A stretch of 64,000 bases of DNA from Cryptomeria japonica (taxonomy: Eukaryota > Streptophyta > Pinopsida > Cupressales > Cupressaceae). Below are positions 21,129 through 33,176 of the stretch, in pieces. The DNA is taken from positions 101,846,796 through 101,910,795 of the forward strand of contig NC_081415.1 in assembly GCF_030272615.1 (NCBI RefSeq), in the 5' to 3' direction. Each line of letters begins with the position of its first letter. Position 1 is the first letter of the stretch. Under the pieces are notes generated by a model. The model had not been told where the DNA came from. It worked only from the letters and a program-made list of their open reading frames with translations, and searched no databases. Position numbers and translations under genes: made by a program.

Positions 21129-21895
21129 TAATTCCCTTAAGGCTTAACTAGTTGGGAAAGATCCCTAAGTCTATCATGGGGGATATGAGTTATAGAGAGT
21201 TGTCTAACTAACTTGCACAATCTGAAGAAGCCCTAGATACATTGAAAGGCAAGTATAAAGCCTCACTTGCTAAGAGAAGAGAGCTTGCAGAACAATTGAT
21301 GGATTTTACTAAAAATAGTTCTTCTGATGAAGCGAACATGGATGCATTTGTTACTGAAGTTGAAAAACTGAATGATGAGAAGGAAAACCTAAGGAGAGAG
21401 TTGGAAGCCCTAACCATCAGGATGAGTCAAGAGCTTGAAGCTAGGAGGACAGCTAAAGACAAGATCAAAGAAAAAGAACATGAGATCTTTAAGATGAACC
21501 AGGAGGTTGGAACCCTATATCATCATCTTCATGAGGAAAAAGAAGAAAAAGAAGAAATAAAGGCTAATCTAGACATGGCAATGTCTCTAATAGAAATTCT
21601 GATGAAAAAGAATGAAGATCTTACAAAGGAACTTGCTAATTCTAATGAAACACTTTCAAAGTTTAACAAGATCTCTACTATGTTTGATGACCAGATCTAG
21701 TCACAAAGGCTGAATGGAGATACACGTGGCTTGGGATACACTACCTTTGAGCAAGGAAATCCTTCTAGTACCAAAGACATCATGCATGCAAGTAAATCTG
21801 CACCTAAGATCCAGAAATCCACCGGTAAGAAACCCTATAAACCAATATGCTTTAATTGTCATAAGCCAGGACATACTACAAATGTTTGTAGATCT

Positions 21896-23037
21896 TGATA
21901 AACTTATAAAGAACTGAGAGGGGGGATGAATCAGTGAAAGAAAAAATAGTAACACTTTAATTGCAGACCGGTAAAAACATTTAGCTAATTTACTAATGAC
22001 TTTGCATATAATCTAAAGTCTTATAAAAGCATTCACCATAAGCAAAACATTCACCATAACACAAATATTTATACGTGGAAAACCCAACTGGGAAAAACCA
22101 TGGTGAGATGGAGCTCACAAGTTAACTATCTATAGAAATAGATAACTCATCGATTAATGTCTACAAATGCTCTATTAGGAGCAGATCTTGTTAGATATGT
22201 CAAGCCCTGTTAGGAGCTATACTTGGTTAAAGGTAACCTCGGTGGAGGATTTAGATCTAAATTAATGAATCACTTTGTTAGAGGATTTATACAATGAAGC
22301 TTGTTAGAGGTTACCCAGTCAAGAGATTTTACTGTTGTAGTTGTTAGAGAACAACAATGGGAATGATCTAAGAATAGCACCTTCTGCTGGTTTAGATCCT
22401 TTTGTGTACATACATTACTGTATCACCAACATACTCTAAAACTCCTTCAACAAATTGCATCAACTGCAACTTATATCATAACTTGTATCTAGTACATGAA
22501 ATAACTCATCACAATATTTTTTTATAGATATTAGATTTCATGTTGGCTCCTGAACCTTGACACAATTTCCTAGGTTCAATGAATCTAGACAATCTTCCTT
22601 AACATGACACAGATCACCACCATAGTGTCAATCGACGATAAGACATCACAATCAGTGATAACTCATCACACAAAATGGGAAACCAGTTAGAACACTGATA
22701 CCAGTTAAGTGTTGACTGCTTAAAACTCATAGACCAATTCACTTGAATTCATACTGGGCGATTGTCTCCACACTCCTCCTTGACTTTATCTATTGTATCT
22801 CAAAATTGGTAATTCAGAACTGATCGAAACTGATCGACTTAACTACATATATTGGTTATCTTCATACACTAGTTTAGACATCTTCATACATATGATATCG
22901 ATTAACAATACAATGACTCAATAGTATTGATTTACCTTAATTGGTATACTAAGATGACTATGACAATTAGAACATATATGTGCCATCAATGACAACACAT
23001 GAAATCATCAAATACAAAAATCATCATTAAGCCAACA
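21896..23037 (-). repeat. 3' LTR of C2
   Basis: 1142 bp; plus strand TGATAAACTTATAAAG...AAGCCAACA. The adjacent polypurine tract to the right marks it as the 3' copy of a minus-strand element. Confidence 0.92.
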
Positions 23038-23341
23038 TTCTCCCCCTTTGGTATTGATGGCAACACTTAGGAAAAATTTTGTCTTCAAGTGTGAAAAACA
23101 AAAATTGACTTCATGACATACCCTCACTTCATGACATGCACTCCCCCTTAGCAATTGCATGCCAAAATGAAATCATTACTCCCCCTTAACACTACCTAAA
23201 TTTTTTTGACTCACTAACTCACTTAAACTAATTCTACTCCCCCTTTGACAACAATGCCAAATAAAGAAGTAAAATACATACATTACATTAAAATTTGTCA
23301 TAAAAAACTGCATGTATATAGAGATAAAAAATTTAAGGTCT
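23038..23341 (-). promoter_or_regulatory. 3' UTR of C2 with polypurine modules
   Basis: On the plus strand TTCTCCCCCTTTGG (23038-23051), ACTCCCCCTTAG (about 23140), ACTCCCCCTTAA (about 23179) and ACTCCCCCTTTGAC (about 23236) are complements of AAAGGGGGAG modules. ATTGATGGCAAC at 23053-23064 pairs with GCCATCAAT in the LTR (22982-22990). Confidence 0.78.
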
Positions 23342-25628
23342 TTACAATGCAATTCTTAAGAAAACATCACTGAAATGAAACTTTAACTGCTTAAGGTCAG
23401 TGTCCCATGTTTCTAATAGTGTCTCAGTGATTTCAACATGGGTCAAAATCTGTGCAGAAAATTCTTCCATAGAATCAATAGTGTGCATCTCTGGGGTAAC
23501 CAAAATTTCTTCAGACTCCTTGTAAGCTCTCTTTAAGATTTCAACTTTTGAAATTAATTGATTCTTCAGCTCCTTAAAGGATCTTATCTGCTTCACCTAT
23601 TCAAAATCATAAACTTCGAATATGTGTTGTAAGGCATCAACAGATTTACCAAAATTCAAAGCAGAATCTTGTACCGGTATGTATGCATCACTTATCTTTT
23701 CTAGTTCCCTCTCTGTATCTTCTCTCTTTTTCTTTAAGTTGGAACAGAATAATGATACTTTAGATATAGTGGCCAAAATTTTACCACCAGTTTCCATTCC
23801 GGTTTTCAAAAGATCTTTGTTCACTATTAAAGCATCCTTCCCTTTGTCAATTTTTGAAATCAATTGTTCTCCCCTTCTCTTCCTGTAAACTTTTTCTGCT
23901 AAAGCATGAGATGCCTCTTCAAGTGATTTTAGGTGTTCACTAGAATCAACAACTAACTTTCCAAGCTTAGCAATAGGGGTGGATATATTATCTGTATCAA
24001 TCTCTGGTAGGAGACTTGACAAAATTTCATCAGCAGTTTGAATGGTCTCTACTTCTCATTTCTTCTCTTTCAACCTCTTCTTTTGTGCTCAAAATTGCAT
24101 AGCAGTAGCAATCTCCATTAATTTAGAGGCACTCAAATTATCCATATCTATAGGACCTTTAATACTCATTCAGTCCCCATCATCATCATCATCATCAATC
24201 GAGGTTTTCTTCTTCTCTCTTCTTTTCTTCTCTTCATCCTTTTTCTCTTTTGCCTTCTTTTTTGGTTTCTCTTTCCTTGTCTTTGTCTGTTCCTTCTATG
24301 TTTGTGTAATGACCAGTGGTATGTTAATTTCAACATTATGTTCCTTTACTAGTGGTGGTTGCATGTCCACACTTTATTCAATAGTTGGTGCTTCCTCTGC
24401 TTTCTGTTCCTCAACCATATCTGGTTCCTATTCTTTTTTGGATTCAAGACTTCATGTTACTCTAGTATTAGTTGACATAGAAGCTGCTTGATCATCTTTC
24501 TTCTTTTTCTCCTTCATAGTACTGGGTTGTGCTTGTACAATTATTTCTTCATATGTAACTAGTCTCTTCTTCTTTGTGTCCTTAGGTGATGCCAAAAGGT
24601 TGTTTGCATAACCAATCAATAAGTCATAGTTGACTTCATAGCTCATTTTCTCAAATGTCATTCTCAAAATGTTTGACCACTTCATCTGATAACCTCATTC
24701 TCATACTCATCTTCTTCTGAAATTCATTGAAATACCTATTCATAGCAATTGGAAATGTGTTCTTGACAACCTTTATACTATTCTTAATCTGGTCAGAAAC
24801 AGGTGTATCTTTTGACCATTGAATATCTCTAATACCAGGAATAAAATTCTAAAAATAGAAAAACAAACCGATCAAAATTTGCCCAAACTTGAACTTTTGA
24901 TTGGTGTCCTTCTTGATCACTTCCAGATTCAACATTAGTTGACTTTGCATTACCTCACATGGATCATAATCTACATCTTCCTTTATCATCTGGTAGGCAG
25001 CATGTACGGTAGCCGATGGCACACTATTCATTAAGCTAGAATGGAATATCCTATAACTGATAACCATTGTAGCATATTTGACTGATTCATCTTCAATGCT
25101 ATTGACAAACATAGAACAACCATCACAAGTGGTCTTTATCAGTTCAATAACAATATTTTGCAAAATTTTCCTCAACTTGGGAACTTCACCGGGTACGCAG
25201 AATCTAGTCACATCGTGAATAGCCTCCTTGGTGATAGTATGTGACCTATCTAAATACATTTTCCATTCATGTATGCAGCTGAGGATAATCCCGGCATGCT
25301 CTTCCTCAAATTCCTCAAGAAAGTAAACCGCATTGTGAAAACCTTTCTCATAAACCCTAATGTACTTGGGTTTAAACTTCCCATCCTTATTGCACAAAGA
25401 TTTCAACTAGGAATAGATTGCCAGTGAACCTAAATATTCAATCTTGCAATCTATATAACTTGACAAATCACCTTTAATCAAAACTCCTTGGGGTACCTTT
25501 GATAATGTATTATACGATTCTATCTTGTTCGGCCCCATTGACTCAATGGCTTCAGCAGTGATAAAAAGACTCTTTGATGGTGTAGATGATGATGTAATTC
25601 CTAATAACTTCAATTCAAGAGAGGACAT
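23342..25628 (-). pseudogene. ORF2 of C2 (unknown protein)
   Basis: Minus strand from ATG 25628, intact start. Box with ITKEAIHDVTRFCVPGEVPKLRK lies at about 25150-25230 (given as two shorter motifs: ITKEAIHDV, GEVPKLRK). The YQMIKEDVDYDP and KFKFGQILIGLFFYF segments follow (24849-24990). The MExVxPRxxWVMPMGYE box of the other copies is deleted; only YEVNYDLLIGYANNLL remains, in a shifted frame (24685-24452). A run of Asp (24177-24200) sits in the linker before the coiled-coil C-terminus (24022-23342). Stops: 25407, 24850 area, 24420-24440 area, 24060 and 23597. Readable length about 760 codons, shorter than C and E by deletion of the middle helical block. No enzyme motif is seen. Confidence 0.8.
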
Positions 25629-26092
25629 TGACCAAATACCTTGTTTCCTTCATACTACTAGGGTTTCTAGTTGCTCTCTCGCTTGCACACTCTATTCGAT
25701 TTTCTTTTCTTCAAATCCGATCCAACTTCTCAATCCGTTGTTCAAAATCCGTTCACAATTTGCTATGAATGCTCTATTTTGCTCTGCAAGTGCTCACAAA
25801 ATGCTCTTCGAATGCAATAAGGTAAGAAATAATTTAGCAAAACTCTTTTTAATTAACTTTACCCACTGCATTTATTGTGCTACCGATAGGGTGAAAAACC
25901 CTAATTACCACTTGACATATTTGCCTTTACCATTAGGTATATCAAGCGATTGATAATCCTTAGAAAATCAATTGATAGCAATATAAAAATTCTCATATTC
26001 CAACTCAAAATGCAAATTTTACTTATCATACTTTCTTCAAGGGGTCTGAAAATAGATTTACCAATATGCTCCCCCTAAGCTTATTGAGAAGC
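25629..26092 (-). promoter_or_regulatory. ORF1-ORF2 spacer of C2 with central G-rich motif
   Basis: Non-coding. Minus-strand CTTAGGGGGAGC (26069-26079) lies just after the end of ORF1, matching TTAGGGGGA motifs in C and E at the same place. An AAGGTATTT motif (25633-25642) lies directly before the ORF2 start, and a promoter-like ATTAGGGTTTTTCACCC stretch occurs near 25890-25910. Confidence 0.55.
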
Positions 26093-27391
26093 TCAGTTTG
26101 CTGGTGTGGGATTATCCACACTAGGTGAAGTATTAGGATCCTCTGACACTTTGTCATCACTTTTCTTCTTCCAGATCCTATTCATCTCAGCTCTGGTTTC
26201 TTCAATATCAACCTTCTACTTTCCTTTCCGATCTGCAAGATGATTCATCGGTTGGTTCTTCTTTGTTCTGCAAAACTTAGCAATGTGTCCTGGTTTGTGA
26301 CAATGATAGTAGCCCATACCAGATGCTCTCCAAGGGCCTACACTGCCCCTTCATATTCTTCTTTTGCAATTCATAATCACATGTCCAAAGTTGTTGCAAA
26401 TTGAACAAGTTACATTGACTCTCTTTTCCATCTCATAAGGACTAGACCGGTCAACAAAGGGTCTTTGTCAATTTGTGTTCCTTCAGTCAGTGATATTCCT
26501 TCTCCAATCACCAATAGGTCTTGGATTCATGTGAGGTGCATGATTGTTCGCTCCATATCTAAATACAACTGATATATGCCCATCCATGTTGCATATATAA
26601 CAATAACCTTCAAATCTTCTAGGCACATACCTAGTATTAGGTCTATAACCAATATTAGCATTAGATATGCTTCTACAAACATTAGCAGTATGTCTTGGTT
26701 TATGACAGTTACAGCAAACAAGTTTGTAAGATTTATTATCGATAGGCTATTGATCCTTAGGAGTAGTTTTACCTTCATGCATGTCACTCTTGGTACCGGA
26801 AGGTTCACCCTTCTCAGATGTATTGTATCCTAACAAAGATGTATTACCTTTCATCCTTTGAGATTGGATCTATTCATCTAGCATAGAGTAACTCTTATTG
26901 AATTCATCAAGCTTCTCATTGACCTCAGCAATTTCCTTTGTAATATCTTCATTTTGCTTCATTAGAGTCTCTCTAAGAGACATTTCCATTTCAAGATCTG
27001 ACTATAATGCTTCTTTTTCTTCTTTCTCCTTGTGCCAATGTTCATACAAATTCGCATTCTCTTACTTGATCTTAAAGATCTCATGATCTTTCTCTTTGAT
27101 CTGGTCTTCAGCTGTCCCCCTAGCTTTAGGTTCTTGACTCATATGGATTGTAAGGGCTTCAATTTCTCTCCTTAGGTTAAGTTTCTCACCATTCATTTTC
27201 TCCACTTCCTGAGCCAGTGCATCCACGTTAGCTTCATCTGATCAACTATTTTTAGAGATTTCTATTAGTTGCTCTGCCAATTCTCTTCTCTTTTCTTGTG
27301 AAGCCTTGTATTTCACCTTGAGCTCATCAAAGGCATGTCTAGTCTCTGCAATTTCTCTATCCATCTCTCTATAGGTCATTTCTTCACCCAT
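26093..27391 (-). pseudogene. ORF1 of C2: coiled-coil, multi-knuckle gag-like protein
   Basis: Minus strand from ATG 27391 (MGEEMTYREMDREI) to TGA at 26093-26095, about 430 codons with several stops (for example TGA at 27239-27241). The coiled coil spans roughly residues 10-190. Four knuckles follow: CCNCHKPRHTANVC (near 26700), CYICNMDGH (near 26590), CSICNNFGHVIMNC (near 26380) and YYHCHKPGHIAKFC (near 26290). It is collinear with ORF1 of C and keeps knuckle cysteines that C has lost. RNA binding is inferred from the knuckles. Confidence 0.82.
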
Positions 27392-27444
27392 TTTTGCCTT
27401 AGGATCAGAGATCCCTTCCAAGTGGTTAAGCCTTAAGGAAGTTA

Positions 27445-27457
27445 GGCTTTGATACCA
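27445..27457 (-). promoter_or_regulatory. Primer-binding site of C2
   Basis: Minus strand TGGTATCAAAGCC, two bases from the LTR end; the same one-base variant as D and E. Confidence 0.87.
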
Positions 27458-27459
27458 AT

Positions 27460-28601
27460 TGATAAACTTATAAAGCACTAAGAGGGGGAGTGAATCAATG
27501 AAAACAAAATAGTAACACTTTAATTGTAGATCAGTAAAAACATTTAACCAATTTACCAATGACTTTGCATATAATCCAAAGCATTATAAAAGCATTCACC
27601 ATAACACAAATATTTATAGGTGGAAAACCCAACTAGGAAAAACCACAGTGAGATGGAACTCACAAGTTAACTATCTGCAAAAATAGATAATTGACTGGTT
27701 AAGGTCTACAAATTCTCTGTTAGGAGCAGAACTTGTTAGAGATCTCAAGCCCTGTTAGGAGCTATACCTGGTTAAAGGTAACCTCAATGGAAGATTTAGA
27801 TCCAAATTAATGAATCACCTTGTTAGAGGATTCATACAATGAAGCTAGTTAGAGCTTACCCAATTAAGGGATTTAATTGTTGTAGTTGTTAGACAAAAAC
27901 AATGGGAATGATCTAAGAATAGCACCTTCTGTTGGTTTAGATCCTTTTCTATGCATACATTACTGTATCACTGACATACTATGCAAATCCGTCAACAAAT
28001 CACATCAAATCCAACTCATATCATAACTTGTATCTACTACATATAATTACTCATCACAATACCTTTTTATAGATATTAGATTCCATGTCCACTCCTGAAC
28101 CTTGACACAATTCCCTAGGTTCAATGAATCTAGACAATCTTCCTTAACACAACACAGATCACCGCCATAGTATCAGTTGATGGTAATACATCAAAATTAG
28201 TGATAACTCATCACACAAACTGGGAAACTGGTTAGAACACCGATACTGGTTAAGTGTTGACCACTTCAAAGTCACAGACCAATTCACTTGAATTCATATT
28301 TGGAAATTGTCTCCATGCTCCTCTTTGACTTTATCTGTTGTATCTCAAAATTGGTAACTAGGAACTGATCAAAACTAATTGACTTAACTACATATACTAG
28401 TTATCTTCATACACTAGTTTAGACATCTTCATACCGGCTAGACTTCTTCATACATATGATACCGGTTAACAATACAATGACTCAATAGTACCAGTTTACC
28501 TTAACTGGTATACTAATATGACTATGACAATTAGAAAATATATGTGCCATCAATGACAACACATGAAGTCATCAAATACAAAACTCATCATCAAGCCAAC
28601 A
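27460..28601 (-). repeat. 5' LTR of C2
   Basis: 1142 bp, plus strand TGATAAACTT...AAGCCAACA, next to the primer site. Right end followed by the target duplication GATCT. Confidence 0.92.
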
Positions 28602-29193
28602 GATCTAATGTTTTTAATGGTTATAGACCTAATGCCTATCAAGGATACAAACCTAGAACCTTTAATGGATATTGTTACACTTGCAACTTGTATGGGCATA
28701 AAGTTGTTGAATACAAGTATGGAGCAAATAATCTGACACCCCACATGAATCAGAGGTTTGGTGGAGGTTGGCAAAGAATTTTTAATGATCGGAGAAATGC
28801 AAATTGGCAGAGACCTTATGCTTACTGGTCTAGTCCCTATGAGATGGAAAAGAGAATGAATTTGATTTGCACAATCTGTCATAACTATGGTCATGTAGCT
28901 TTTAATTATAGAAGAAGGACTAGTAGAGGCATTGTTGGATCCTACAGAGCATCTGGTATGGCATGTTTTCATTATCACCAACTGAGACACCTTGCAAAGT
29001 TTTGCAAAGGTAAATGAATCAACCAGTAATTCAATCTGATGACCAAAAAGGAAAGAAGAAAATTGTTGTGGAAGAGACCAGAGAAGAAATGAACAAGATC
29101 TAGAAAAAGAAGAGTGATGAGAAAACTGAAGACAAACCATTGGAAGATCCTAATTCTTCACCTAGTGTGGAGAACTCAACACCGACAAACTAA

Positions 29194-29636
29194 GTTGTTA
29201 AAAGGATTAGGGGGATCTTAATGTCAGATCCATTTCCAGACCCCCCTATATGATGTGCAGTAAGATAACTTTGCATATCTTGATGCTTTTTGATATTGTG
29301 AAGTAATTTTATGATCAAACCGGTAGTATATTGATTGGTGTTTTAGGGTTTGTTTGTTTATATAACCAAGAATAGCATTTAATGTGGTAGAGAAAATAAA
29401 AGGACTTTTTGAATATCATTTGTCACTTTCCATTCTTGAGAGAACTCAAAGAGAAAAGATAGCCAAGAAGAGCTTGTGTGAGTAGCATTTGATCAAGTTA
29501 ATAGAAGATTTGGAGTGATCTGCGATTGGTAATCGGTGAAAGTGCATTCTCAATATTGAAACCATAGTTGTGGAAGCATTGAAAGGTATTTATCTAATAA
29601 ATCCTATTATCTATTTCAGAGTCTAAATTTCTGAAG
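29194..29636 (+). promoter_or_regulatory. ORF1-ORF2 spacer of C with central G-rich motif and splice-like sites
   Basis: ATTAGGGGGATC (29206-29217) directly follows ORF1. A TATA-like TTTATATAACC lies near 29357-29367. AAGGTATTTATC (29583-29594) and CTATTTCAG (29611-29619) look like a splice donor and acceptor just before the ORF2 ATG at 29637; E has the same two motifs fused at 41961-41981. Whether this is an internal promoter, a splice acceptor or neither cannot be told from sequence alone. Confidence 0.5.
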
Positions 29637-32600
29637 ATGGATTCACCACATCTGGTAGATGTTTGAGAGGCACCCTTTTAAATCCATTGAAATCGATCCC
29701 ATTGGAGCCCTATCCGGAGTCCCATATGGAGTTTTGCATGTAGAGGATATTAGATCATACATTCATTGTAAGTTGGAAGATCTTGGAATTTTGTTGTCTT
29801 TGATCAATATAGGGTAATGTGTGACAAGGATGGAGTATTGAAAGAACAGTATAGAAGGGTTACCGATAAAGGTTTTCACCATGCACTAAATTCTATTGAT
29901 TATTTTGATGATGATCTTATGAGATATGTTTTGAGTCATGTGCATGACCATTTTATGTGGCCTGATCGACCACATAAGATCACTAAGGAAGTGATTCATG
30001 TAGTAACTGGATTGTGTTCCACCGGTGAAGTTTCAGTATTGAGATCGGTTCCTAAGAATGATGTTGAAAAGCTGGCCAAGTCACAGTCAGATGGAAGAGC
30101 TATGACTCTTAATGAGATTGATGATCCCGTAGTAAAATTTGCTTCAATGGTCATATGATACCAGGTATATCATTCTAGCAGGATGAACAACATCCTTATT
30201 GCAGCCATCCATACTGCTTACCAGATGATCAAAAAAAATGTTGATTATGATTTGTCTGAGGCATTGAGAAGTCAGTTGGTGCTCAATATTGAATCCATCA
30301 AGAAAGACAAAAGACTGAAGTTTAAATATGGACAACTAATTATTGGATTGTTCTTCTATTTTCAGAATTTATTTCCTGGTATCAATGATGTTCAATGGTC
30401 TAAGGACACATGGGCATTGTTACAAATGAAGAATGACATTAAGATGTTGGGTAATGATTTTGGTAAGATTGCTTGGGGTTATTTCAAAGATTTTTAGAAA
30501 AAGATACATGCAAGAGAAATGATAACGACACAAGTTGTTAGTAGATATGAGGATACCATCTATTTTTTGGTTGATACTGGCACATGTTAGATGGAGGCAG
30601 TTGATCCTAGGAAAATTTGGGTGATGCCTATGGGATACGAAGTTGAAGAAGATATTTTGGTTGCTTATGCTGATCATTTTTTAGCACAACCGGTAGATAC
30701 TGTTACTGAAAGATTTGGAACCTATAAGGACAAATCTATTGAGTTTCCTTCTAAGCTTGCCAAACCGGTAATTTCTAAGAAAGTGAGAAAATAAGTTGAG
30801 AAATTTTCTGAGAAATAAGGATTTACTAAGGAGGCAATAGCAGAGGGTAGATAAAAATATGAAGCTAAACAAGAAAGAGCATCTAGTGCCCCAACCAGTA
30901 CCAACACCGGTAGACAAACAAGGAGTATAGTGGTGAATGAGAAACCTGTATAGGAAAAGAAGGAGAAACCTTCCAAGATACAATTCAAGAGAAAAGTTAA
31001 AGTCATTGAGTCCCCTCCACCTAAAGCACCCAAGGTGAAAGAAGTTTACAGGAAGAGGGAAAAGGAGAAAGCACAAAGGACATCGACAGCTAATGATGAA
31101 GAAACTAAATCTGAAGGTGAGAAGAAATCTCTAAGAGATAGTGGCAAAAAGTCAAAGGTTGTAGGTGCATCTACTGTCAAATCCGTCAAGAAACTAGTAA
31201 CTAAGATTACAATTTTTGAAAGATGTTAATTCATATTAAGGAATATGGTGTTCTTAAGGGTTTGGATAAACTATATGATAAGTTTAGTGAGGATGAACAA
31301 AGGCAGATAGAGGATGTAGTTGTTTTTATGATGAATAAGTATAGTAAAGCCCTAATTTAATTGCAAGGGTAGATTTTAAATTCTTTGTATGATAATATTG
31401 ATGCTAGATAGTAGGCAGCCATAAAATAAGATAAAGAATATATTGAATTTATTCTTAAAAACTTGCAACCTAAAGCCACAAAGAAGGAGATATATGAAAT
31501 TCTTATAAAAGCTAAATCATCTTTTAGATCCAAGAAAAGGTTGACAAGGTTGTTAATTGGTGAGACCCATTCAATTCACATGGAAACTGAGAAGATATTG
31601 AAGAAGTTACTGGGTTTGATACCTGATGAGGAGGAAGAGCAATCGTCGAAGTTTAAGACAAAAGATATTTTAGACAATATTGATATTAGTGATTTTACAC
31701 CTGATGAGATTGTTTTGGGAAAGCAACCGGTAGATAAAGAAGGAAATATAGAACCAGTAAATGTACAAATTGAGAGTTGAAATTCCAAATGATGATATAG
31801 AAGATCACATTGAGGATATACACGATGAAGATGTTCAGATGACTAAACAATAGGAACATGAACTGAAGAGAGGAGAACAAAAGCAGACTGAGTAAGAGCC
31901 ACTAATAATCACTCAAACAGTTGATACATAGACACCATCGGTAAAGGACAAGGAGAAGGTAGAAGAGAAGAAAGAAGAGGAAGAATTGAAACCAGAACCT
32001 AAAGTGACACCCCTATCATTTACTTCTAAGAAGAAAATTGATGATGATGAGGACGATGATGCATTAAGTATTCAAGGACCCATCAATATGGATGCATTAA
32101 GTTCTATAGAACTAATGGAGATTGCAACTTCCATGCAATCTAGAGCTAAGAAGAAAATAAAGAAGGAACAACAAAAGGAAGTTCAAACTATACAATGTGT
32201 AGTTGAGATTTTGTCTAGTCTATTACCGAAGACAGACACAAATAGACTATCTACACTGAATGATAAGATAGGTCAATTGGATGCTGATGTTGGAGATCAA
32301 ATGAAAAGTTTTGAAGATGCATAATTTCAAAATGTGGAAAAGGAATACAAGAAGAAAAGAATAGAGAAGTTGATGAATGATATTGATAAAGACAAAGTTG
32401 CACTGACAATTAATAAAGATCATATTAAAGATCCAATTGAAATTGGAGGTAAAATCCTTTCCACTATTACAAAAGTTTCATTATTTTGTGATGATCAAAT
32501 AAAAAGGAAAGAGGAAGCTGAAAAGGAAGTTGAAGTTCTAAGTGAATCATTTAGCTCCCTAAATGATTCTACTATAATTTATGGTAGATCGGTTGTTGAA

Positions 32601-32891
32601 CTTCAACATAAACTAAAAGCTTATGAGGACTAACAAGTCAAAATGACTAAGTCACTGTAGGAGCTACAGACACTTTTGATCCCTAAGGTTGAAATTTTGC
32701 AGAGAGGTTACAAGGAAGTTGAAGCTATTCTAGCTACACCTGAGATGAGTACAATTGATGCCATGGAGGAGCTGGCTTGCCAGATAAGGATACATGTTGA
32801 GATAATTGACACTCTTTTGGAAACTGGGTACAATAATTTGAAGCAATTAAAGTCTCATTTTGGAGATGCATTTTCTAAGATCACAATGTAG
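29637..32891 (+). pseudogene. ORF2 of C (unknown protein, about 1080 codons)
   Basis: Start ATG 29637, then frame changes near 29668 and 29815. Boxes in order: GALSGVPYGVLHVEDIRSYI (29715-29775), ITKEVIHVVTGL plus GEVSVLR (29980-30045), YQMIKKNVDYD and KFKYGQLIIGLFFYF (30220-30365), MEAVDPRKIWVMPMGYE (30591-30641), a Lys-rich linker, then RLLIGETHSIHMETEKILK (31545-31605), an acidic DDDEDDD patch (32040-32060) and a coiled-coil C-terminus with a final block IDAMEELACQIRIHVEIIDTLL (32757-32820, split motif). Several TAG/TAA/TGA stops and frameshifts near 31200-31460. ORF2 has no catalytic motif I recognise. It might be an assembly, nuclear or silencing-related factor, but nothing in the sequence decides this. 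Confidence 0.82.
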
Positions 32892-33176
32892 AACATTTTG
32901 AACTTTTATATCTATATATGATAATGCAAATTTTGTTCTATATTGCATTTATCTTTCTTGTATTTTCTTACCTTTACCATTGTTGTCAAAGGGAGAGTAG
33001 TAGTATGAGGTAAAATTTTGAATTAAAATGGGGATTAGTAGTATATATGTTTATAAATTTTGTAATAGCATGCGATTGCCAAGGGGGAGTATGTGTCATG
33101 AGTTAAGTCAATTTTTGTATTGCACACTTTGACAAATGTTTTCCTAAGTGTTGCCATCAATGCAAAAGGGGGAGAT
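32892..33176 (+). promoter_or_regulatory. 3' UTR of C with polypurine modules
   Basis: Modules CAAAGGGAGAG (about 32987-32997), CAAGGGGGAG (33080-33089) and the LTR-proximal AAAAGGGGGAGA (33164-33175). GTTGCCATCAATG (33150-33162) pairs with 33237-33249 in the LTR in 12 of 13 positions. Confidence 0.8.

Larger units (their letters stand above)
21896..28601 (-). mobile_element. Element C2: pol-less element nested in ORF1 of C
   Basis: 6706 bp with a perfect 5-bp target duplication GATCT (21891-21895 and 28602-28606) and two LTRs of 1142 bp each. It is on the minus strand and is a relative of C, with the same order: primer site, ORF1, spacer, ORF2, polypurine modules. No pol domain is readable in the 4.4-kb interior. 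LTRs look about 88-90% alike by eye. Confidence 0.92.
21176..29193 (+). pseudogene. ORF1 of C: coiled-coil, multi-knuckle gag-like protein, split by C2
   Basis: It starts at ATG 21176 (MGDMSYREL), has TAA at 21209, then reads to the target site GATCT (21891-21895). It resumes at 28602 after C2. The first ~170 residues form a charged heptad-rich coiled coil. Four CCHC-type knuckles follow: one before C2 (about 21848-21890, CFNCHKPGHTTNVC) and three after it (28675-28720, 28868-28912, 28966-29008). Knuckles two and three end in Tyr instead of Cys and the fourth has Tyr for its second Cys, all single-base changes. A frameshift at 29014 precedes the end at TAA 29191. It should bind element RNA; whether it forms a capsid is unknown, since it lacks the usual copia gag core. 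Confidence 0.82.

Noticed and set aside
24042-24491. 149-codon plus-strand Ser/Phe-rich frame
   Set aside because: Antisense of ORF2 of C2; Phe/Ser richness mirrors the Lys/Glu-rich linker.
28544-28601. Start of an apparent 157-codon plus-strand frame
   Set aside because: The first part lies in the C2 LTR; the real coding begins after the GATCT duplication at 28602.
28550-29140. 196-codon minus-strand frame
   Set aside because: Opposite the zinc-knuckle ORF1 of C and running into the C2 LTR; a shadow.
30681-31076. Hydrophobic minus-strand frame like a membrane protein
   Set aside because: Antisense of the Lys/Glu-rich linker of ORF2 in C; no homologue in the other copies.
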